Position numbers and translations under genes: made by a program. The notes beneath the pieces were generated by a model. That model did no database searches, was not told the origin of the DNA, and was given only the letters and a program-made list of their open reading frames with translations. A stretch of 64,000 nt of DNA from contig NZ_ATUS01000002.1 of the NCBI RefSeq assembly GCF_000420325.1, forward strand, positions 124,001 to 188,000. The letters run 5' to 3'. Positions 19,974-29,454 of this stretch are shown here, one piece after another; within the stretch, counting starts at the first letter, position 1; every line of letters begins with the position of its first letter. This DNA comes from Spongiibacter tropicus DSM 19543. GTDB taxonomy: Bacteria; Pseudomonadota; Gammaproteobacteria; Pseudomonadales; Spongiibacteraceae.

Positions 19974-21575
19974 TCAACGCGCGCCGCGAATATCGCCGAT
20001 GCGCATCCCCATCATCCACAAACCGAGCAGGTACACACCGCCCCCCGCCGCGCAAACCGCCAACAGCACGGCAGCACGCTGCCAGGCAAACCACAGGGCC
20101 CAGTCGTGAATACCCAGACGCGCGGCGATCAGCACCGCCGCCATCGCCGCCACCGGCAGCAACACTTGCACGCTATAGCGCAACCAGCCCGCTGCGGGAT
20201 GGTACACATCGCGCTTCAGCAGCCCGCGCAGCAACAGCGCCGCATTGAGCCAGGCTGACGCCGCGGTGGCCAGTGCCAGCCCCACGTGACCGATCTGCCA
20301 GTAAAAATGCAGTGGCAGCACCAGCGCGATGTTAAAGACCATATTCGCCACCATCGCATAGATGCCGATGCGCACCGGCGTGCGAGTGTCCTGGCAGGCA
20401 AAGAAGCCCGGCGCCAATACCTTGATCAGCATAAAGGCCAACAGACCCAAGGTGTAAGCCCTCAGGCTCAGGGCCGCCATGGTAACGTCGCGACTTTGCA
20501 GCTCACCGTACTGGAAGAGCGTAATCAGAATCGGTTCGGCGAGAATCAGCAACGCCACGGCAGCGGGCAGGGCCATCAGCAACACGCCGCGAATCGCCCA
20601 GTCCAGCGTCTGAGAAAAGGCCTGCTGGTCCCCCCCCGCCCGCTGGCGCGACAAACTGGGCAGAATCACCGTGGCAATGGCGATAGCAAACACCCCCAGA
20701 GGCAGCTCTACCAGCCGGTCGGAATAATAGAGCCAGGAGATACTCCCGGTAGGCAGGAAGGACGCCAGTACGGTATCGAGCAGCAAATTGATCTGGCTGA
20801 CCGAGACCCCGAACATCGCCGGGATCATCAGTTGCACGATCCGGCGCACACCCTCGTCGCCCCACTGCCAACGCGGCGTCGGCAATAAATGCAGGCGCTG
20901 GAGAAACGGCAGCTGAAAGACCAGTTGCACACAACCCGCCGTTAGTACCCCCCAGGCCAAAGCCATTGCGGGCTCATCGAAATACGGCGCGGCCACCACG
21001 GCCGCCGTGATCAGGCAGACATTCAGCAGCACCGGCGTAAACGCGGGCACGGCAAAGCGGCCATAGCTGTTCAGCACCGCCCCGGCAAAGCCGGTGAGGG
21101 AGATCAGCATCAGATAGGGAAAGGTGATACGGATCATTTCCGTGGTGAGCGCAAACTTCAGCGGGTCGCCGCGAAATCCCGGCGCAAATACCGTTGCCAC
21201 CAGTGGCGCAGCGATGACCGCCAGCAGCGTGATGCACAGCAATGTGCCGCCCAAGGCACCGGCCACCCGGTCGAGCAGCTGTTTAACCGCCGCGGCATCA
21301 CGGGTTTCCCGGTACTCGGAGAGCACTGGCACAAAGGCCTGAGAAAACGCCCCCTCAGCAAACAGGCGGCGCAGAAAATTGGGGATTTTAAAGGCAACAA
21401 AGAAGGCGTCGGCATTGGCCGTGGCACCCAGCACTACCGCAATCACCACGTCGCGAATCAGCCCCAGTACCCGCGACAACATGGTCATGGCACCGACCAC
21501 CAGACTGGAGCGCAGCAGTCCGCCACCGGATGAGGATTTAGAAAGTGCCGCTTCTTCCGTTACGCTCACGACCAT
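19974..21575 (-). CDS. murJ: Lipid II flippase
   Basis: 533 residues from ATG 21575 (MVVSVTEEAALSKSSS), overlapping the nudF stop by 10 bp; the 60-codon extension upstream is out of place because it reads through nudF. It is a multi-spanning MOP-superfamily protein with about 14 membrane helices. It has the family sequences GAMTMLSRVLGLIRD, ADAFFVAFKIPNFLRRLFAEGAFSQAFVP and the positively charged cavity residues within them. It flips lipid II across the inner membrane for peptidoglycan synthesis. Next to ribF in Pseudomonas and E. coli relatives it is usually near rpsT, which is not present here. Confidence 0.96.
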   Translation of the reverse strand: MVVSVTEEAALSKSSSGGGLLRSSLVVGAMTMLSRVLGLIRDVVIAVVLGATANADAFFVAFKIPNFLRRLFAEGAFSQAFVPVLSEYRETRDAAAVKQLLDRVAGALGGTLLCITLLAVIAAPLVATVFAPGFRGDPLKFALTTEMIRITFPYLMLISLTGFAGAVLNSYGRFAVPAFTPVLLNVCLITAAVVAAPYFDEPAMALAWGVLTAGCVQLVFQLPFLQRLHLLPTPRWQWGDEGVRRIVQLMIPAMFGVSVSQINLLLDTVLASFLPTGSISWLYYSDRLVELPLGVFAIAIATVILPSLSRQRAGGDQQAFSQTLDWAIRGVLLMALPAAVALLILAEPILITLFQYGELQSRDVTMAALSLRAYTLGLLAFMLIKVLAPGFFACQDTRTPVRIGIYAMVANMVFNIALVLPLHFYWQIGHVGLALATAASAWLNAALLLRGLLKRDVYHPAAGWLRYSVQVLLPVAAMAAVLIAARLGIHDWALWFAWQRAAVLLAVCAAGGGVYLLGLWMMGMRIGDIRGAR

Positions 21576-22174
21576 TGCGCCTGCAAACGCGCCCGATGCA
21601 GGCGCAGCCACTGCAGGGCAATCACCGAATGGGCATTGTTGATTTCGCCGCGATCCAGCATGGCAAAAGCCGTTTCGGCCGCGTATACGCTGGCGCGGAT
21701 ATCTTCCCCCTCGGTGGCAAGGCCGTGAAGACCGCCAGCACCATCGAGAGAACACTGTCCGCAGTAGAGGTAAAAGTACTCGTCGCTGCCACCGGGCGAA
21801 GAGAAATACTCGGCCACGGCCTCCAGTTCAGCCACCGCGATGTCCGCTTCCTCTCGGGCTTCACGGCGGGCGACGTCTTCCGGGCTTTCATCGGTGTCGA
21901 TAATCCCCGCCACCAGTTCAGTGAGCCAGGGCGACTGACCGCTGTCGAGCGCGCCCACACGAAACTGCTCTACCAGCAGCACTTCATCGCGCCGGGCATC
22001 GTAGGGCAACAGTCCCACGGCCGGACCGCGCACAAACAGCTCGCGAGAAATCGGCTTGCCCCAGCCACCGGCAAACAGGCGATGGCGCAACTTGAGCGCG
22101 CGGATCTCGAAGAAGCCCCGCCAGGCGCTGCGGCTGTCGATTACCTCGACATCGTCGCGATCGAAGTCCGCCAT
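21566..22174 (-). CDS. nudF: NUDIX ADP-ribose pyrophosphatase
   Basis: 202 residues. The Nudix box is complete apart from one position: GIIDTDESPEDVARREAREEA (Gx5Ex7REUxEE). The usual Gly near its end is Asp. The N-terminal part (FEIRALKLRHRLFAGGW) and the sequence VLLVEQFRVGA match the NudF/ADP-sugar hydrolase branch. It would hydrolyse ADP-ribose to AMP and ribose 5-phosphate. ATG 22174 overlaps the pyrB stop (TGATG), and its 3' end overlaps murJ. A Nudix protein of related specificity cannot be excluded. Confidence 0.88.
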   Translation of the reverse strand: MADFDRDDVEVIDSRSAWRGFFEIRALKLRHRLFAGGWGKPISRELFVRGPAVGLLPYDARRDEVLLVEQFRVGALDSGQSPWLTELVAGIIDTDESPEDVARREAREEADIAVAELEAVAEYFSSPGGSDEYFYLYCGQCSLDGAGGLHGLATEGEDIRASVYAAETAFAMLDRGEINNAHSVIALQWLRLHRARLQAQWS

Positions 22175-23190
22175 CAGAACCGCCTTTCGGTATACCAGTT
22201 AACGTCGCGAGCCGATTTGTCGACCTGGTCAACAACATCGAGAATCATCGCGAACAGCGCCATACGTACCAGTACGCCGTTGTCGGCCTGACGAAAAATC
22301 GCCAGATTGGGGTTGTCGTTCAGGTCGTTATCCAGCTCATTGGCTTCCTGCCGGGAATCCCTGGGCAACGGATGCATGATGACGGTATTGGGTTCGCAGT
22401 AGCGGGTGTAAATGGACTGATTCAGGCGATAGCGACCACGGTAGAGATCGGCGTCGGCCTTGCTGGCAAAACGCTCTTCTTGAATGCGAGTGGAATAGGC
22501 GATATCCACATTGGACAGACTCGCCTCCATCACGTCGGACTCCACCACGGTGTGTCCGTCCATGCGCAGCGCCTCGACAATTTCCCCCGGCATGCGCAAT
22601 TCGTCAGGTGAGATCAACACCAGATGGATATTGCGATACAGCCCCAGCAGCTTGCACAGCGAGTGCACAGTACGGCCATATTTCAGGTCACCAATCATCG
22701 CGATGCGCAAGCCATCGATATCATTGCGGCCCTGATGACGAAGCTCCTTGCGGATGGTGTACAGGTCAAGCAACGCCTGACTGGGGTGCTCGTTCGCACC
22801 ATCGCCACCATTGATCACCGGCACGCGGCTGGCCTGAGCAAACTCGCTGACCGACCCCGATGCCGGATGGCGCATCACAATCACATCGCTATAACCACTG
22901 AGCACCCGTGCCGTGTCATAAAGGGATTCGCCTTTGGCAATCGCCGAGCTTTCGAAGCCGGTGGTCTCGCGCACCTCGCCACCCAGCAGATTAAAGGCGC
23001 AGCCAAAGCTGACCCGCGTTCGGGTAGAAGGCTCGAAAAACATATTGCCGAGAATGGCACCATCCAGCACCTTGGTGACCCGTTCCCGGTGCGCGTAGGG
23101 CACCATGCGGTCGGCCACGGTAAAGACGCGCTCGATATCTTCGCGCTCGAACTGACCGATGGAGAGAATATGACTACCGGCAAATTTCAA
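22174..23190 (-). CDS. pyrB: Aspartate carbamoyltransferase, catalytic chain
   Basis: 338 residues from a TTG start at 23190 with GGGAG eight bases upstream; the protein then begins LKFAGSHILSIGQFERED. It has the carbamoyl-phosphate site FFEPSTRTRVSF, ANEHPSQALLDLYT and MHPLPRDSR, all family hallmarks. It catalyses the committed step of pyrimidine synthesis. Longer than the ~310-residue E. coli chain, it belongs to the type with a longer C-terminal tail. No pyrI or pyrC neighbour is present. It is coupled to nudF by TGATG. Confidence 0.94.
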   Translation of the reverse strand: MKFAGSHILSIGQFEREDIERVFTVADRMVPYAHRERVTKVLDGAILGNMFFEPSTRTRVSFGCAFNLLGGEVRETTGFESSAIAKGESLYDTARVLSGYSDVIVMRHPASGSVSEFAQASRVPVINGGDGANEHPSQALLDLYTIRKELRHQGRNDIDGLRIAMIGDLKYGRTVHSLCKLLGLYRNIHLVLISPDELRMPGEIVEALRMDGHTVVESDVMEASLSNVDIAYSTRIQEERFASKADADLYRGRYRLNQSIYTRYCEPNTVIMHPLPRDSRQEANELDNDLNDNPNLAIFRQADNGVLVRMALFAMILDVVDQVDKSARDVNWYTERRF

Positions 23191-23206
23191 GACTGTTCTC
23201 CCATAT

Positions 23207-25033
23207 TTACTGTGCAGCGCCAGACAAGGGACGTTCGTCCGCTGCCGACGCCTGATGGTTCGCTTCATCAAACTGCAAACTGGCCCAGCGCGCATACAGC
23301 GGCGACTGACTCAGCAATTCACTGTGGCGGCCACAAGCCACCAGCTCACCGTGATCCAGCACGGCAATACGATCGACATTGATGACGGTGGCCAGGCGGT
23401 GGGCAATCACAATGCTGGTGCGACCTTGCATCAGGCGTTCCAGCGCCTTCTGTACCTGATATTCACTCTCGGCATCCAGCGCACTGGTCGCCTCGTCGAG
23501 CAGCAGCAAGCGCGGATCAGCCAGCAGTGCACGGGCAATCGCAATGCGCTGGCGCTGGCCGCCTGACAAGCGCACCCCGCCCTCGCCCACAAAACTCTGG
23601 TAGCCCTCTGGCAGACGCTCGATAAACTCGTGGGCATAGGCCGCCTTTGCCGCCGCTTCAATATCTTCGTCGCTGGCGTCCGCACGACCATAGCGAATAT
23701 TGTCCGCGACCGTGCCAGTAAACAGCACCGGTTGCTGCGGCACCATGGCGATGTACTGCCTCAATTCGGCAGGATCAAGGTCGCGAATATCGACGCCGTC
23801 AAAACGAATAGCGCCACCGCTGACATCGTAAAATCGCAACAGCAAATCAATCATCGTCGACTTACCGGCACCGGAACTGCCCACCAGCGCCAGGCTGCTG
23901 CCAGCGGGGACGTTCAGGGTGAACTGCTTGATGGCCAGTACCTCAGGCCGGGAGGCATAGGCAAAATCCACGGCGTCAAAGGCAATCTCGCCACGAACGG
24001 GTTGCGCCAGCGACACCGGCTGTGCGGGCGGCAAAATTCGGTTCTCAGCGGCCAGCAGTTCCAACAGCCGCTCTGCCGCGCCTGCGGCCCGCTGCAAGTC
24101 GCCATAGACTTCCGAGATTGCGCCGACGGACGCGGCCACCATCACGGCATAGAAAATAAACGCAGTCAGCTCACCGGCGCTGATCCGACCGGCCAATACG
24201 TCATGACCACCGACCCACAACATACCTGTCACCGCGCCCAGTACCAGCACAATCACAATGGTGGTCAGCCAGGCACGCTGGCGAATGCGCACAATAGCCA
24301 CATCAAAGGCCGTCTCGGCATGACGATCAAACGTCGCTCTATCCGCCTGCTGGTGATTAAAGGCCTGCACCAGTTTGATGTTCTTTACCGCCTCGCCCAC
24401 AAAGCTGCCAACACTGGCGATCTTGTCCTGGCTGCTGCGCGACAGGCTACGCACTCGGCGGCCGAAGATAAGAATGGGGCCGATAACCAGCGGCACACTC
24501 AACAGCACTACGCCGGTCAACTTGGGGTTGGTGATAAACAGCCAGATCAGGCCACCGAAAAACATCAGCGCATTGCGCAGGGCAATCGATACCGACGAGC
24601 CAATCACCGTTTGCAGCAAACTGGTGTCGGTGGTGATGCGCGACTGAATATCACCGCTGAGCTGGTTTTCAAAAAAGCCGGGGTGCAGCGTCACAACGTG
24701 GGCAAACACCGCTTTGCGAAGATCGGCACTCACCCGCTCGCCGATCCACGACACCAGATAAAAGCGAATAAAAGTGCCAAAGGCAAGAAGGACCACCATG
24801 CCCATAAACAGCAGCAGCGCCTGATTCAGCGCGTCTTCCGTTGCGCCGCTGGCAAAGCCGCTGTCCACCAGCATCCGCAGGCCCTGACCAATAGACAGGG
24901 TGATGGCCGCCGTGCACACCAGCGCGACACTGGCGCCTAAGACCTGAGCACGATAGGGACGAAGAAAGCCCAGCATGGCGCGCAACACGCCGATGTTTGC
25001 CTTGCCGCGCTCGTCGCCACCTTGATCAGCCAT
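23207..25033 (-). CDS. ABC exporter, fused membrane and ATPase domains (MsbA/ABCB-like)
   Basis: 608 residues, with AGGAGG four bases before ATG 25033. Residues ~15-310 form a six-helix exporter domain. Residues ~340-580 are the ATPase, with Walker A GSSGAGKST, signature LSGGQRQRIAIARAL, Walker B LLLLDEATSAL and the H-loop IAHRLATV. The nearest type is the half-transporter group that includes MsbA and multidrug exporters and acts as a homodimer. No lpxK follows, so a dedicated lipid A role is not supported by context. The substrate cannot be told from sequence. It lies between a GIY-YIG gene and pyrB, 11 and 16 bp away. Confidence 0.92.
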   Translation of the reverse strand: MADQGGDERGKANIGVLRAMLGFLRPYRAQVLGASVALVCTAAITLSIGQGLRMLVDSGFASGATEDALNQALLLFMGMVVLLAFGTFIRFYLVSWIGERVSADLRKAVFAHVVTLHPGFFENQLSGDIQSRITTDTSLLQTVIGSSVSIALRNALMFFGGLIWLFITNPKLTGVVLLSVPLVIGPILIFGRRVRSLSRSSQDKIASVGSFVGEAVKNIKLVQAFNHQQADRATFDRHAETAFDVAIVRIRQRAWLTTIVIVLVLGAVTGMLWVGGHDVLAGRISAGELTAFIFYAVMVAASVGAISEVYGDLQRAAGAAERLLELLAAENRILPPAQPVSLAQPVRGEIAFDAVDFAYASRPEVLAIKQFTLNVPAGSSLALVGSSGAGKSTMIDLLLRFYDVSGGAIRFDGVDIRDLDPAELRQYIAMVPQQPVLFTGTVADNIRYGRADASDEDIEAAAKAAYAHEFIERLPEGYQSFVGEGGVRLSGGQRQRIAIARALLADPRLLLLDEATSALDAESEYQVQKALERLMQGRTSIVIAHRLATVINVDRIAVLDHGELVACGRHSELLSQSPLYARWASLQFDEANHQASAADERPLSGAAQ

Positions 25034-25044
25034 GGACCCTCCTG

Positions 25045-25338
25045 TTATGGGCGCGCATTATTGCGCGGATCTGCATCCGGTAAAAGCGCCCCGTCAATCA
25101 GCCGCAACTTTTGCTGGCGACTGAGTTTTTTGATCGCGGCCTCGCGCTTTGAGGCCGCCGAGCGATCCACCGCCGCTTCGGTATACACCATCGCCTCTGG
25201 CGGGTCGCTGCGAAAAAACCGGGCACCACGTCCACCTTCGCCGCAGTGCTCCCGAAAACGTCGCTCGGTGTCGGTGGTAATGCCGGTGTACAGCCGCCCG
25301 CTGCGGCAGCGCACCATATACACCCACCAATCGCTCAA
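25045..25338 (-). CDS. GIY-YIG domain protein (YhbQ/UPF0213 type)
   Basis: 97 residues forming a single GIY-YIG nuclease domain: WWVYMVRCRSGRLYTGITTD carries the VYM/YTG motif and the following RRFREHCGEG carries the conserved Arg. It has the K/E-containing KREAAIKKLSRQQK helix near the end. These small stand-alone proteins act on DNA in a few studied cases, but their physiological role is unclear. Its ATG overlaps the sbcB stop (ATGA), suggesting coupled expression with exonuclease I. Confidence 0.9.
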   Translation of the reverse strand: MSDWWVYMVRCRSGRLYTGITTDTERRFREHCGEGGRGARFFRSDPPEAMVYTEAAVDRSAASKREAAIKKLSRQQKLRLIDGALLPDADPRNNARP

Positions 25339-26768
25339 AGCCCCTCCTGCTCCAGCGCGTCAGCGTAGTCGTTCAGTTCCTGCAAAATGTGCTGCTGGAA
25401 GTCGTCCAGTTCTCCCTCAGCCAGCTCGCTCAGGCGCTGACGAAAGGCGTCGAAACCCAGCAGACCGCTTCCCGGCTGACGAAGACGCTGCTTACAGAAA
25501 GCAAACCAGCGCTGACGCTCCTGAGCGGACAGGCTCTGAGGGAAGTTTCGGCCGCGATAGCGCCACAGCAGCTCGCCAAGACGGGCATCACTGAACTGAA
25601 AGGACTCGCTGGCCAATGCTTCTGGCGACAAACTGCGAATACGATCCATTGCGCGCTTGTCACTATCGCCGAAAAAGCCGCCATAGAGCTGAGTATCCAC
25701 ATCGGGGTTTTCCTCAAACTCCCGCTGCTGATAAAGCTGCTGAAGCTTTTCTTTCAGGCCCTGAGCATGACGCAATTGCTGCCAGTGACGACGACAGACG
25801 TCCAGATCAATCTGCAGCCGCTCGGCACTGGCGTCGTCCAGCAATTTGGGGGTCGCCACGATCGGCGCACGGTTCAGATGAATTTCTTTCAGAGGAATAC
25901 GCTCAACGCCCTCCCCCAGTTCGGCACTGCTGCTGAACAGCCGCCGAGCAACTTCTTCAACGCCGAGCTCAATCAGGGGCTGCGGGTCAACTGACAGGTC
26001 GTAAACAATCACACTGTTCCGATTCACCGGGTGCGGCGCCAGCGGCATCATCAAGGCAGTGCAACCCCGCGCCGCAGAAATTCGACCTGACACATGCACC
26101 ACCGGCACCTGCGTGTCGGTATCCAGCATCGCCGACACCGTGCGCTTGTTGCGCAAGCTTAGCGCGTAGTCATAGAGCTTGGGCTGCGCGGTTTTTATCA
26201 GCCTCGCCAGATCAATCGTTGCCAGCACATCCGATAGCGCATCGTGAGCCGATTCGTGGCTCAGGCCATTGGCCGCTGTCAGCTCCTCCAGCCTGAAGCT
26301 CGGGCTGCCATCCTCGCGACGGGGCCATTCAATTCCCTCAGGGCGCAGTGCATAACACAGACGCACCACGTCGATCAGATCCCAACGCGAATTGCCGTTC
26401 TGCCACTCCCTGGCGTAGGGGTCGTAGAAATTGCGGTAAAGCGCGTAACGAGTCACTTCGTCATCGAAGCGAATACTGTTGTAACCGACAGTGCAGGTGC
26501 CGGGCTGGGCCAGTTCCGCATGGATATTGGCAACAAACTCGGCTTCACTCAGCCCCTCTTCCAAGGCCTGTTGAGGCGTGATGCCGGTGACCAGACAGGC
26601 CTCGGGATTGGGCAGGTAGTCGGGCGTGGGGCGACAGAACTGAACCAGCGGCTCGCCGATAATGTTCAGATCGGCATCGGTTCGCACACCGGCAAACTGT
26701 GAGGGACGGTCCAGCGCAGGCGCCGTGCCCCAGGTTTCGTAGTCATGCCAGTAAAAGGTTTCGCTCAT
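25335..26768 (-). CDS. sbcB: Exodeoxyribonuclease I
   Basis: 477 residues, normal for ExoI. The DEDDh exonuclease motifs are visible: FYWHDYETWG (Asp and Glu), GYNSIRFDDEVTRY, and SHESAHDALSDVLATIDLA near residue 180. The SH3-like and C-terminal helical parts follow (RMDRIRSLSPEALASESF-type region). It degrades single-stranded DNA 3' to 5' in recombination and mismatch repair. The start lies only 25 bp after the fumarase terminator, so its promoter must be compact or it depends on read-through. Confidence 0.96.
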   Translation of the reverse strand: MSETFYWHDYETWGTAPALDRPSQFAGVRTDADLNIIGEPLVQFCRPTPDYLPNPEACLVTGITPQQALEEGLSEAEFVANIHAELAQPGTCTVGYNSIRFDDEVTRYALYRNFYDPYAREWQNGNSRWDLIDVVRLCYALRPEGIEWPRREDGSPSFRLEELTAANGLSHESAHDALSDVLATIDLARLIKTAQPKLYDYALSLRNKRTVSAMLDTDTQVPVVHVSGRISAARGCTALMMPLAPHPVNRNSVIVYDLSVDPQPLIELGVEEVARRLFSSSAELGEGVERIPLKEIHLNRAPIVATPKLLDDASAERLQIDLDVCRRHWQQLRHAQGLKEKLQQLYQQREFEENPDVDTQLYGGFFGDSDKRAMDRIRSLSPEALASESFQFSDARLGELLWRYRGRNFPQSLSAQERQRWFAFCKQRLRQPGSGLLGFDAFRQRLSELAEGELDDFQQHILQELNDYADALEQEGL

Positions 26769-26792
26769 GCCGTTTGTCCAACACCACCCTGC

Positions 26793-26815
26793 AAAAACGG
26801 GGGCCTAGCCCCCGT
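26793..26815 (-). terminator. Rho-independent terminator after fumarase
   Basis: The perfect hairpin ACGGGGGC-CTA-GCCCCCGT (26797-26815) is followed on the minus strand by a run of T (26793-26797). It lies 7 bases past the fumarase stop codon. Confidence 0.85.
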
Positions 26816-26821
26816 TCTGTT

Positions 26822-28339
26822 TTACGCCACGTTAATCTTTTCAGCCTCGATTTTGGCTTTCCAGATCTGCGGCCCGAGTTTATGTACCGACTCACCCTCG
26901 GTATCCACTGCCACGGTGACCGGCATGTCCTCCACGGTGAACTCGTAGATCGCCTCCATGCCCAGTTCCGGGAAGGCAACCACTTCAGCTTTTTTGATCG
27001 CCTGCGCCACCAGGTATGCGGCGCCGCCGGTCGCCATCAGATAGACAGCTTCGAACTCTTTAATGGCATCGATGGCGCCATCACCGCGCTCGGACTTGCC
27101 AATCATGCCCATCAGGCCGGTTTCGGCCAGCATGGTGCGGGTGAATTTATCCATACGGGTGGCCGTGGTCGGACCAGCGGGGCCAACCACCTCATCGCGC
27201 ACCGGATCAACCGGGCCAACGTAATAAATGAAGCGGCCTTTCAGATCGACCGGCAGCTTCTCGCCCTTGGCCAGCATATCGACCATCTTCTTGTGCGCAG
27301 CGTCGCGGCCGGTAAGCATTTTGCCATTCAGCAGCAGTGTATCGCCGGGCTTCCAGGTCTTGATCTCGTCAGCCGTCACAGTGTCCAGATTCACACGCTT
27401 CACATTGCCGCCGGTTTCACGGGTGACTTCCGGCCACTCTTCCAGCTTCGGCGGCGTCAGCGCAACCGGGCCGCTGCCATCCAGCGTAAAATGAGCGTGA
27501 CGGGTGGCTGCGCAGTTCGGGATCAGTGCAATCGCCTTGTTCGCTGCGTGGGTCGGGTAGTCTTTGACTTTAACATCCAGCACCGTCGTCAGGCCGCCCA
27601 ATCCCTGAGCACCGATGCCCAGCTGGTTCACTTTTTCGTGCAGTTCCAGGCGCAGCTCTTCTGAACGGTTAGATGCGCCACGTTTTTGCAGGTCGTGAAT
27701 GTCGATGGGGTCGAGCAGAGCTTCTTTGGCCAGCAGCATCGCCTTTTCGGCCGTACCGCCAATACCAATGCCCAGCATGCCCGGCGGACACCAGCCCGCA
27801 CCCATGGTCGGCACCATTTTCAGCACCCAGTCCACTACGGAATCAGAGGGGTTAAGCATGGCGAATTTCGACTTGGCCTCGGAGCCGCCCCCTTTCGCTG
27901 CCACGTGCACGTCAACGGTGTCACCGGGCACGATTTCGTAGTGAATGACGGCAGGCGTGTTGTCTTTGGTGTTGCTGCGAGCGCCGTCGGGATCGGCCAG
28001 AATGGAGGCACGCAGCACATTGTCGGGCAGGTTGTAAGCACGGCGAACACCTTCGTTCACCATATCGGAAACGCCCATATCACCTTCCCACTGCACGTTC
28101 ATGCCCACGGTCAGGAAGACGGTTACGATACCGGTGTCCTGACAGATCGGGCGGTGCCCCTCGGCACACATACGCGAGTTGATGAGAATCTGCGCCATGG
28201 CGTCTTTGGCCGCCGGGTTTTGCTCACGCTGGTAAGCCTCGTCCACTGCCTTGATGAAATCGACCGGGTGGTAGTAGGAAATGTATTGCAGGGCGTCGGC
28301 AACACTCTGAATCAGGTCGTCTTGACGGATAACAGTCAT
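26822..28339 (-). CDS. fumA: Fumarate hydratase class I (iron-sulfur)
   Basis: 505 residues, matching single-chain class I fumarases. It carries the alpha part (HRPICQDTGIVTVF with cluster Cys66, GAGWCPPGMLGIGIGG, ALIPNCAATRH) and the fused beta part (KPGDTLLLNGKMLTGRDAAHKK, VGPAGPTTATRMDK). It interconverts fumarate and malate with a [4Fe-4S] cluster in the TCA cycle. It is monocistronic: a hairpin terminator follows, and a 144 bp gap precedes it. No fumC is present nearby. Confidence 0.95.
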   Translation of the reverse strand: MTVIRQDDLIQSVADALQYISYYHPVDFIKAVDEAYQREQNPAAKDAMAQILINSRMCAEGHRPICQDTGIVTVFLTVGMNVQWEGDMGVSDMVNEGVRRAYNLPDNVLRASILADPDGARSNTKDNTPAVIHYEIVPGDTVDVHVAAKGGGSEAKSKFAMLNPSDSVVDWVLKMVPTMGAGWCPPGMLGIGIGGTAEKAMLLAKEALLDPIDIHDLQKRGASNRSEELRLELHEKVNQLGIGAQGLGGLTTVLDVKVKDYPTHAANKAIALIPNCAATRHAHFTLDGSGPVALTPPKLEEWPEVTRETGGNVKRVNLDTVTADEIKTWKPGDTLLLNGKMLTGRDAAHKKMVDMLAKGEKLPVDLKGRFIYYVGPVDPVRDEVVGPAGPTTATRMDKFTRTMLAETGLMGMIGKSERGDGAIDAIKEFEAVYLMATGGAAYLVAQAIKKAEVVAFPELGMEAIYEFTVEDMPVTVAVDTEGESVHKLGPQIWKAKIEAEKINVA

Positions 28340-28483
28340 GTGGCAGGTTCCTCAGGCCAAGGTTTGCATTGGGGTTGAGCGCCGTGGCGCAGACCGACCC
28401 GCAGGCCAGTCAGGCTCGGCACCGGGCCCTCGCCCAGTGCCGATAATGTGGCGCAGGATTATACACCAGCCAGCGCGGCGGCG

Positions 28484-29260
28484 TCAGCGGGCCTCGGGAC
28501 TGCCTGCGTGGTATTGGGTAATGGTCTGGCGCAGGGCATCGATTTCACGATTGACCTGACGGCGGAACGCATTCACAGAATCCAGCCACTGCTCGCTCTG
28601 CTCCATGCGTTTCTCCAGATCCTTGACGCGCGCATCGAGACTGCCCCCGGCGGCAAGCTGCTTGTTCACGTCCAGTAAGGTTTTTTTGTTCACCTCACTT
28701 TGAGCGATGACTCTATCCAGCTTGCCCGACATCGATTTGAGCGACTCGCGGTCGGCCTTGTAGCCATCCAGCGCCTTTTTAAGCTCCGCGCTCAGCGTGG
28801 TATTGCGGCTTTCGATACTCGCCAGACGTTTTTCGTTTTTGGCAATCTGGGCATCGTGCTCGGCCAGTTCCGCTTTCTGTCGCTTCCAGACGTTATCCCA
28901 AAGTTTGCGCACCTCGGAATCCAGCTCTTTGAGTTTTACCGCCGTTGTCACGCTGTTCTGCTCAAGGCTCTCATCCGCTGAGGATAATCGCTGTTCGAGT
29001 GCATCCAGCCGCGACTGCGCCTGCTTCAACTCGCCCTGAGTCAGCAGCAAACGATCAAACAGGTAGTACGCCGCCGCGGCCAAGGCAACAATCAACAAGG
29101 CCAGCATAAACAGAATAAAGCCACTACCACCCGAGGCAGGCGGAGGCGGCGGAGGTAAATCAGCCCCGCCGTTACCTCCCTTGCCAGCGGGCGCGCGCTG
29201 GGCAATGTCCTCTTCCTCGAGGGCAATCGAAATACGCGGTTCCTGTCGTTCTGTACTCAC
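28484..29260 (-). CDS. Single-span membrane protein with proline-rich head and long coiled coil
   Basis: 258 residues from GTG 29260. The cytoplasmic-side N-terminus has a Gly-rich then six-proline stretch (DLPPPPPPASGG). One membrane helix follows at residues ~47-68 (GFILFMLALLIVALAAAAYY). From ~75 to ~245 there is heptad-rich coiled coil (LKQAQSRLDALEQRLSSADESL-type sequence). I do not recognise a named family with confidence; similar proteins occur next to fumarase in related bacteria, but that is from memory. The topology suggests a periplasmic coil, with possible envelope or division roles unproven. Confidence 0.75.
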   Translation of the reverse strand: MSTERQEPRISIALEEEDIAQRAPAGKGGNGGADLPPPPPPASGGSGFILFMLALLIVALAAAAYYLFDRLLLTQGELKQAQSRLDALEQRLSSADESLEQNSVTTAVKLKELDSEVRKLWDNVWKRQKAELAEHDAQIAKNEKRLASIESRNTTLSAELKKALDGYKADRESLKSMSGKLDRVIAQSEVNKKTLLDVNKQLAAGGSLDARVKDLEKRMEQSEQWLDSVNAFRRQVNREIDALRQTITQYHAGSPEAR

Positions 29261-29383
29261 TATTCACCTTTCCATCGCTGTTTAAACATCGCCACCCAGG
29301 CATCAATGCTCCGCATTATGAACTGCCGCCCGTCCAGCCTCCAGTGCCACTGTACAAAGTCGCTCGGCCGACGGGCATTTTGC

Positions 29384-29389
29384 TATACT
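29384..29389 (+). promoter_or_regulatory. Extended -10 promoter before the PuuD-like gene
   Basis: TGCTATACT gives an extended -10 (TGnTATACT). No good -35 is present, which is common for extended -10 promoters. It would yield a leader of about 60 bases before ATG 29455, in the divergent gap from the coiled-coil gene. Confidence 0.45.
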
Positions 29390-29454
29390 GCTGCCGCCCC
29401 CGGACGCGCTGTCTGCGGGCTACAACTATGACAACAACTCTTCGAGAGGGGCTT

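Noticed and set aside
23630-24940. Plus-strand open frame of 436 codons opposite the ABC exporter
   Set aside because: Lies entirely inside a clear ABC exporter on the other strand and shows no recognisable domain.
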